DNA of 63,332 nt, from positions 1 through 63,332 of the forward strand of contig CAIVED010000004.1 in assembly GCA_903904885.1 (NCBI GenBank), given 5' to 3'. This DNA is from an uncultured archaeon (GTDB lineage: Archaea > Nanobdellota > Nanobdellia > Woesearchaeales > CAIVOO01). Below are positions 60,038 through 63,332 of this stretch, in pieces. The number at the start of each line of letters is the position of its first letter. Position 1 is the first letter of the stretch. A model generated the notes under the pieces. The model did not search any database. It had not been told where the DNA came from and saw only the letters and a program-made list of their open reading frames with translations. The position numbers and the translations under genes were made by a program.

Positions 60038-61398
60038 TTTGCGTAGTAGACTATCCTAACACCCCCGCTGTCGTATACTGTCGGGAATGTTTCCTGATTT
60101 GTCAGCAGGAAAAGCAGACCGTCATTTTTGTTTTTCCATACCCCTCCGTTAACCATATTGTCATCAATCATTATGTAGCTTATATCGTATTTATTTAAAA
60201 GCCTCTCTGTTTTTTCGAGAGTTCTGGAGTAAAAAATTTCATTTGAGTCGTTCAGGAGCCTCCCAAAATCTGCAGTGTTGTAGAAAAGGGCATCTCCCAC
60301 TGCCTTTCTTCCGGCAACGGATTCTATTACCAGCCCATTTTGAAATGAAGACAGGATAACCGAACCGCTTCCAGTATTCTTATTCAGCCAGTTTGCTGCC
60401 TCGATAACACCCGCAGAAGGGCCGGTTTCTTTCAAAACATTGACATGGGATGCAGCAGAAAAAACAATGCCACCTATCATCAGGAAGTTCATGGTCTGCT
60501 TGAGATTGTTAAGCTTCCATTTCTTTGCAATGAAGTTGTTAAGGCCTGCCCCTGCAAATGCGCATATAACTGCATTGCCGTAGACTAGTGTGACTGGTGC
60601 TATCAGGAATGATATTGCAAGACAGATTATTGCCGGATAGGCATATTCCCTTTTTTTTGAAACAATCAGCCCGACAATAAAGAATATTGCCGTGAAAACA
60701 GAAACCCCCATCATGCCTCCAAGGTCTGAAAAAAGGTTTGACAGGGGAGACAGGCCGGACATGGAATAGCTGACTGCAAAATTTGGCCTGAGCCAGGAAA
60801 GGGTAAGGAATACCAAAGCGCAGCTTGAAGCTGCAAAGTATTTCTTATCTCTTTTTACCAGGAAATAGGTGGCATAGGCTACCAAAGCCATTATTGCTGC
60901 AAACATGCTGTTCAACGAGGCAATCAGGAATGGTGCTATGGCCATATATGGCAGATATCTTTTTTCCTGCACAAGCAAAAATGCCCCCAGCAGCAAAAGG
61001 AACAAAGGAATCATCTCTGCAGAGTTCGCTGAAAAAATGTAAATGAACGGCGGGGAAAGGATGAAAATTATTGAGGCATAGAATGCACTCGTTTTATCAA
61101 TAATTCTTTTTGAGACCAGATAAAACAAAACTGCGCATACTGCCCCAATTATAATGGGAAATATTTTCATAAAAAGAATAGGATTGAAAAATAAAAATGC
61201 CGCCCCAAGAAGATAGTCATACTCCGAAGCAAAAACCGGCCTTTCAATTGCTGTCATTGAGTTTTTTTCCTGGGTGGAAGCAACGGACAGATGGTAGTAT
61301 GCCTCTTCACCTGCAAGAATGCCCCCGGGCCTTGCAATTGTTATTACTGAAAGCAGAATCGCTGCCAAAACCATTATGATTATTATTTCTTTTTTCAT
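60034..61398 (-). CDS. GT-C membrane glycosyltransferase, STT3-like (454 aa)
   Basis: Ten or more helices, with a first outer loop containing GEEAYYHLSVA (an acidic pair before a Tyr-His like the D-x-D/YYH region of STT3 and PMT enzymes). The C-terminal soluble part (about 330-454) starts AANWLNKNTGSGSVILSSFQNG, close in design to the neighbour's LWLRENSSENSVIAGSVKDG. The two are likely paralogues. ATG 61398 overlaps the upstream stop by four bases. It is a candidate oligosaccharyltransferase or mannosyltransferase-like enzyme for N-glycosylating the surface proteins. Confidence 0.72.
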   Translation of the reverse strand: MKKEIIIIMVLAAILLSVITIARPGGILAGEEAYYHLSVASTQEKNSMTAIERPVFASEYDYLLGAAFLFFNPILFMKIFPIIIGAVCAVLFYLVSKRIIDKTSAFYASIIFILSPPFIYIFSANSAEMIPLFLLLLGAFLLVQEKRYLPYMAIAPFLIASLNSMFAAIMALVAYATYFLVKRDKKYFAASSCALVFLTLSWLRPNFAVSYSMSGLSPLSNLFSDLGGMMGVSVFTAIFFIVGLIVSKKREYAYPAIICLAISFLIAPVTLVYGNAVICAFAGAGLNNFIAKKWKLNNLKQTMNFLMIGGIVFSAASHVNVLKETGPSAGVIEAANWLNKNTGSGSVILSSFQNGLVIESVAGRKAVGDALFYNTADFGRLLNDSNEIFYSRTLEKTERLLNKYDISYIMIDDNMVNGGVWKNKNDGLLFLLTNQETFPTVYDSGGVRIVYYAK

Positions 61399-62873
61399 TC
61401 CAGCTGGCACCAGGTTTTGTATATTTTTACATTATTCTCATCAAAGACGTTCAAAAAGCATTTTTTGTCCTCAAAATTCAGCTTTGAAGCATTGTACTCA
61501 GTTCTCACATTTTTCCCGAAGAATATGTATTTTGAACTGTATTTGTTCATCAGCTCCAGGGCGCTGGTTTCAAAATTCGTGGTGTACAGGGCTGAAACAT
61601 CCTGGAATCTCTCCTCGCTGTAGGGATTCATGAGAAAATTACCGTCAATTATGTTTCGCCTTTTCGCAACCTCGTTTATCATGAACCCGTCTTTTACGCT
61701 TCCTGCTATGACCGAGTTCTCGCTGCTGTTTTCCCTGAGCCAAAGCATCCCGTTTATCTCGCTTTCGCCCGGAATGCTTTGTTTTGAAGCCTGGAAATAT
61801 CCGAAGGCTGGAATTGCTGCGCTAAAAAGGAAAAATATTGCAAGCAGGGCCATCACAAGCCTTGCTTTCCTGAATCTTATTTTCTGGAAATAGTCCATAA
61901 ACTGCTTGATAGTGTCCACGGATATTACTGAGATGCCGAGGCCGAGAAAAATCATGCCTGTCTGCACAGGTATAAGCCTTGCCCATATTAGAATTCCTGC
62001 AGCAAGAGCGATGGCAACAAAAAGAGATGACGACTCTTTCTTTTTTTCAAAGGAAAACATGTATATGTAGTAGATTCCAAAGATAAAAGGAAGAATGCCT
62101 ATGTTGGCAATTATGTCAAGGATGCTTACCTGGGCGAAATAATTCCTGATTATCTCCGCAGGTATGTTCTGCCAGATGACGCTTGCTCCGTTTGCAAGTA
62201 TGGCATTTTTATAGAACAGGAACTGGGTAAGTACTATGAAAAATGTTGAGAAAATGCTCACCTCAACAAGCTCGCTCTCAATTTTTGTCTTGCCTACGCG
62301 GAGGAACAGGAGATAGCCCCACAGAATCGGTATGGCAATGATGGAAATGGGGCTGGAAAATGCTGCGATAACGACAGAAACCAGAAACTTGCTTATCCTG
62401 TGGGGGTCATTTTCCTTTACAACGCAGTAAAACGCGTAAAAAATTGCAGGAATTGTTATGCACAAAGGATTAAGGGAAAAAATGTTTGACCATAAAACAG
62501 GCATGAAAGCCACAACAACCGGCGCAATTAGCGCCAGCTTGCGTTTTCCGGTTATCTCGTTTGCAATATAATATGATAATGGAACAAGGAGAGCGTAGAG
62601 CACATTTGGGACTATTTTCCCGATTATTCCTATTGGGACTATTAAAGAAAGGGCAGCCATCAGATAATGGAACAGGGGGGAGAAGACAAAAACGCCCCCG
62701 CCGTAGCTTAGTTGGTCATTCCAGGCAGGAAGGCCTGTTTGGGCGATATTCTCAATATGCTTTATGTGAAAATAGGAGTCATAGTCAAAATAGGGGCTGC
62801 TGAACGCTATGGCCAGCCTTATGATTACAATTGCAAGGAAGAGCAGCCAAACCAGCTTTCTGTAGTCTTTCAT
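61395..62873 (-). CDS. GT-C membrane glycosyltransferase, STT3-like (492 aa)
   Basis: About 12 helices. The first outer loop holds SPYFDYDSYFHIKHIENI, with D-Y-D then Y-F-H, similar to the catalytic first loop of oligosaccharyltransferase STT3/AglB and its relatives. A soluble C-terminal segment carries W-L-R-E-N-S-S...VIAGSVKDGFMINEVAKRR. The WWDYG-type signature of true STT3 is not evident, so the reaction is uncertain. First gene of the minus operon. Confidence 0.74.
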   Translation of the reverse strand: MKDYRKLVWLLFLAIVIIRLAIAFSSPYFDYDSYFHIKHIENIAQTGLPAWNDQLSYGGGVFVFSPLFHYLMAALSLIVPIGIIGKIVPNVLYALLVPLSYYIANEITGKRKLALIAPVVVAFMPVLWSNIFSLNPLCITIPAIFYAFYCVVKENDPHRISKFLVSVVIAAFSSPISIIAIPILWGYLLFLRVGKTKIESELVEVSIFSTFFIVLTQFLFYKNAILANGASVIWQNIPAEIIRNYFAQVSILDIIANIGILPFIFGIYYIYMFSFEKKKESSSLFVAIALAAGILIWARLIPVQTGMIFLGLGISVISVDTIKQFMDYFQKIRFRKARLVMALLAIFFLFSAAIPAFGYFQASKQSIPGESEINGMLWLRENSSENSVIAGSVKDGFMINEVAKRRNIIDGNFLMNPYSEERFQDVSALYTTNFETSALELMNKYSSKYIFFGKNVRTEYNASKLNFEDKKCFLNVFDENNVKIYKTWCQLE

Positions 62874-62914
62874 TTTTATTTATAAGTCTGCGTCTGTTAA
62901 AAACCTTTAGCAAA

Positions 62915-62924
62915 CTATTTAAAA
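62915..62924 (+). promoter_or_regulatory. TATA box of radB
   Basis: CTATTTAAAA lies about 25-32 bp before ATG 62947 and implies a near-leaderless transcript. Confidence 0.55.
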
Positions 62925-62946
62925 AGAATTCCCTTTTTAAATACTT

Positions 62947-63332
62947 ATGAACGATTTGCTGATGAGCTCGGGAAGCGCTGTTTTTGACAGGCTGCTTGAT
63001 GGTGGCTATGAAAAGGACGTAATTACAACAATATATGGGCCTGCCGGTTCCGGCAAGACCCTGGCATGCCTTTTGTGCGCAATTTCAGCTGCAAAAAAAG
63101 GCAAGGTTATTTACGTGGACACAGAAGGCGGATTTTCGCCCGAAAGGCTGAAGCAACTCACAAGGGATTACCAGAGAGTTATGGAAAACACATTTTTTCT
63201 GAAGCCCACAACATTTGCTGAGCAGAAAAAGAATTTTGAGAAACTTAAGCAGCTGGTCAGCGATAAAATCTGCCTGATAGTTGTTGACAGCATTTCAATG
63301 CTCTACCGTTTGGAGCTGAAGCAGGAGGAGGC
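62947..63332 (+). CDS. radB: RadB-like recombinase, 5' part (cut by window edge)
   Basis: The first 128 residues of a RecA/RadA-family ATPase that lacks the N-terminal HhH domain of RadA, as in RadB. Walker A is GPAGSGKT (about 31-38), the VIYVDTEGGFSPERL segment carries the conserved ATP-site Glu region, and Walker B is ICLIVVDSISMLYRLE (about 107-122). It assists or modulates homologous recombination. Confidence 0.85.
   Translation, partial: MNDLLMSSGSAVFDRLLDGGYEKDVITTIYGPAGSGKTLACLLCAISAAKKGKVIYVDTEGGFSPERLKQLTRDYQRVMENTFFLKPTTFAEQKKNFEKLKQLVSDKICLIVVDSISMLYRLELKQEE

Noticed and set aside
61395-62873. Calling this gene the AglB oligosaccharyltransferase outright
   Set aside because: The first loop fits, but I cannot see the WWDYG-type motif or length of a full AglB, so STT3-like GT-C is as far as the sequence supports.
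1-63332. CRISPR array, rRNA genes, replication origin repeats
   Set aside because: No regularly spaced direct repeats, no conserved rRNA blocks and no origin-type repeat cluster next to an Orc/Cdc6 gene were seen.

Overview
The window looks archaeal. It carries DNA topoisomerase VI B and A, an archaeal MBF1-type regulator, a RadB-like recombinase (cut by the right edge), an RPA-like OB-fold protein with a zinc knuckle, a Pno1/Dim2-like KH protein, intron-containing tRNAs, TATA boxes about 25 bp before many starts (several near-leaderless) and GAGGTG-type ribosome sites. The many K-(G/A/S)-Q-type pilin-like N termini, including one of the 'QISIFIILGI' type, and the very large secreted proteins suggest a DPANN lineage such as Woesearchaeota or Pacearchaeota. 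The lineage is inference from gene style, not a phylogenetic result.

Layout. (1) 1-4.9 kb is an AT-rich island: a partial gene and an unknown gene, then a plus-strand run of radical SAM genes: one split by a frameshift at a T10 run, a HemN/HemW-like one, a radical SAM/SPASM one, and a remnant of a fourth with its centre deleted. (2) 5.0-8.6 kb, minus strand, is a compact operon: an A24 prepilin peptidase-like membrane protease, two HxsD-like small proteins, a radical SAM/SPASM maturase resembling HxsB of His-Xaa-Ser systems, and a separately promoted 130-aa precursor-like protein with a conserved-looking leader, scattered His residues and a G9-W-C terminus. This is the best candidate for an undescribed ribosomal peptide-modification system. 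(3) 8.6-48.2 kb is a 40-kb, almost uninterrupted plus-strand block for the cell surface: four giant or large exoproteins (about 1000-2470 aa), about twenty small pilin-like or membrane-anchored proteins, a tandem array of five short Cys-rich pilin-like proteins, and at its end a membrane-anchored lytic transglycosylase plus a secreted protein joining polysaccharide deacetylase, M15 carboxypeptidase and phosphodiester glycosidase domains. These folds normally act on bacterial peptidoglycan. (4) 48.2-55.1 kb holds RPA-like, YdjM-like, a wHTH regulator, KH, top6B and top6A genes. (5) 55.1-58.1 kb holds a transglutaminase-like gene, tRNA-Arg(TCT) with a 14-nt intron, a HIT gene, an unusual tRNA locus best read as tRNA-Cys(GCA) with several introns and a LAGLIDADG endonuclease, an HNH gene and mbf1. 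(6) 58.1-62.9 kb, minus strand, is an overlapping operon of two GT-C/STT3-like membrane proteins, a GT2 glycosyltransferase and a membrane-anchored thioredoxin-like protein. (7) radB starts at 62947.

Two related copies of a hairpin-rich non-coding element, in opposite orientation, lie at about 18.18-18.42 kb and 51.26-51.46 kb, sharing a twin-hairpin motif whose stems vary but stay paired.

How the parts may work together (inference): the surface block looks like a pilus- or fibre-like apparatus with adhesins and cell-wall hydrolases. The divergent Hxs-like operon with its own prepilin-type peptidase could make a modified peptide that belongs to, or acts with, that apparatus. No assembly ATPase or platform protein is in the window.
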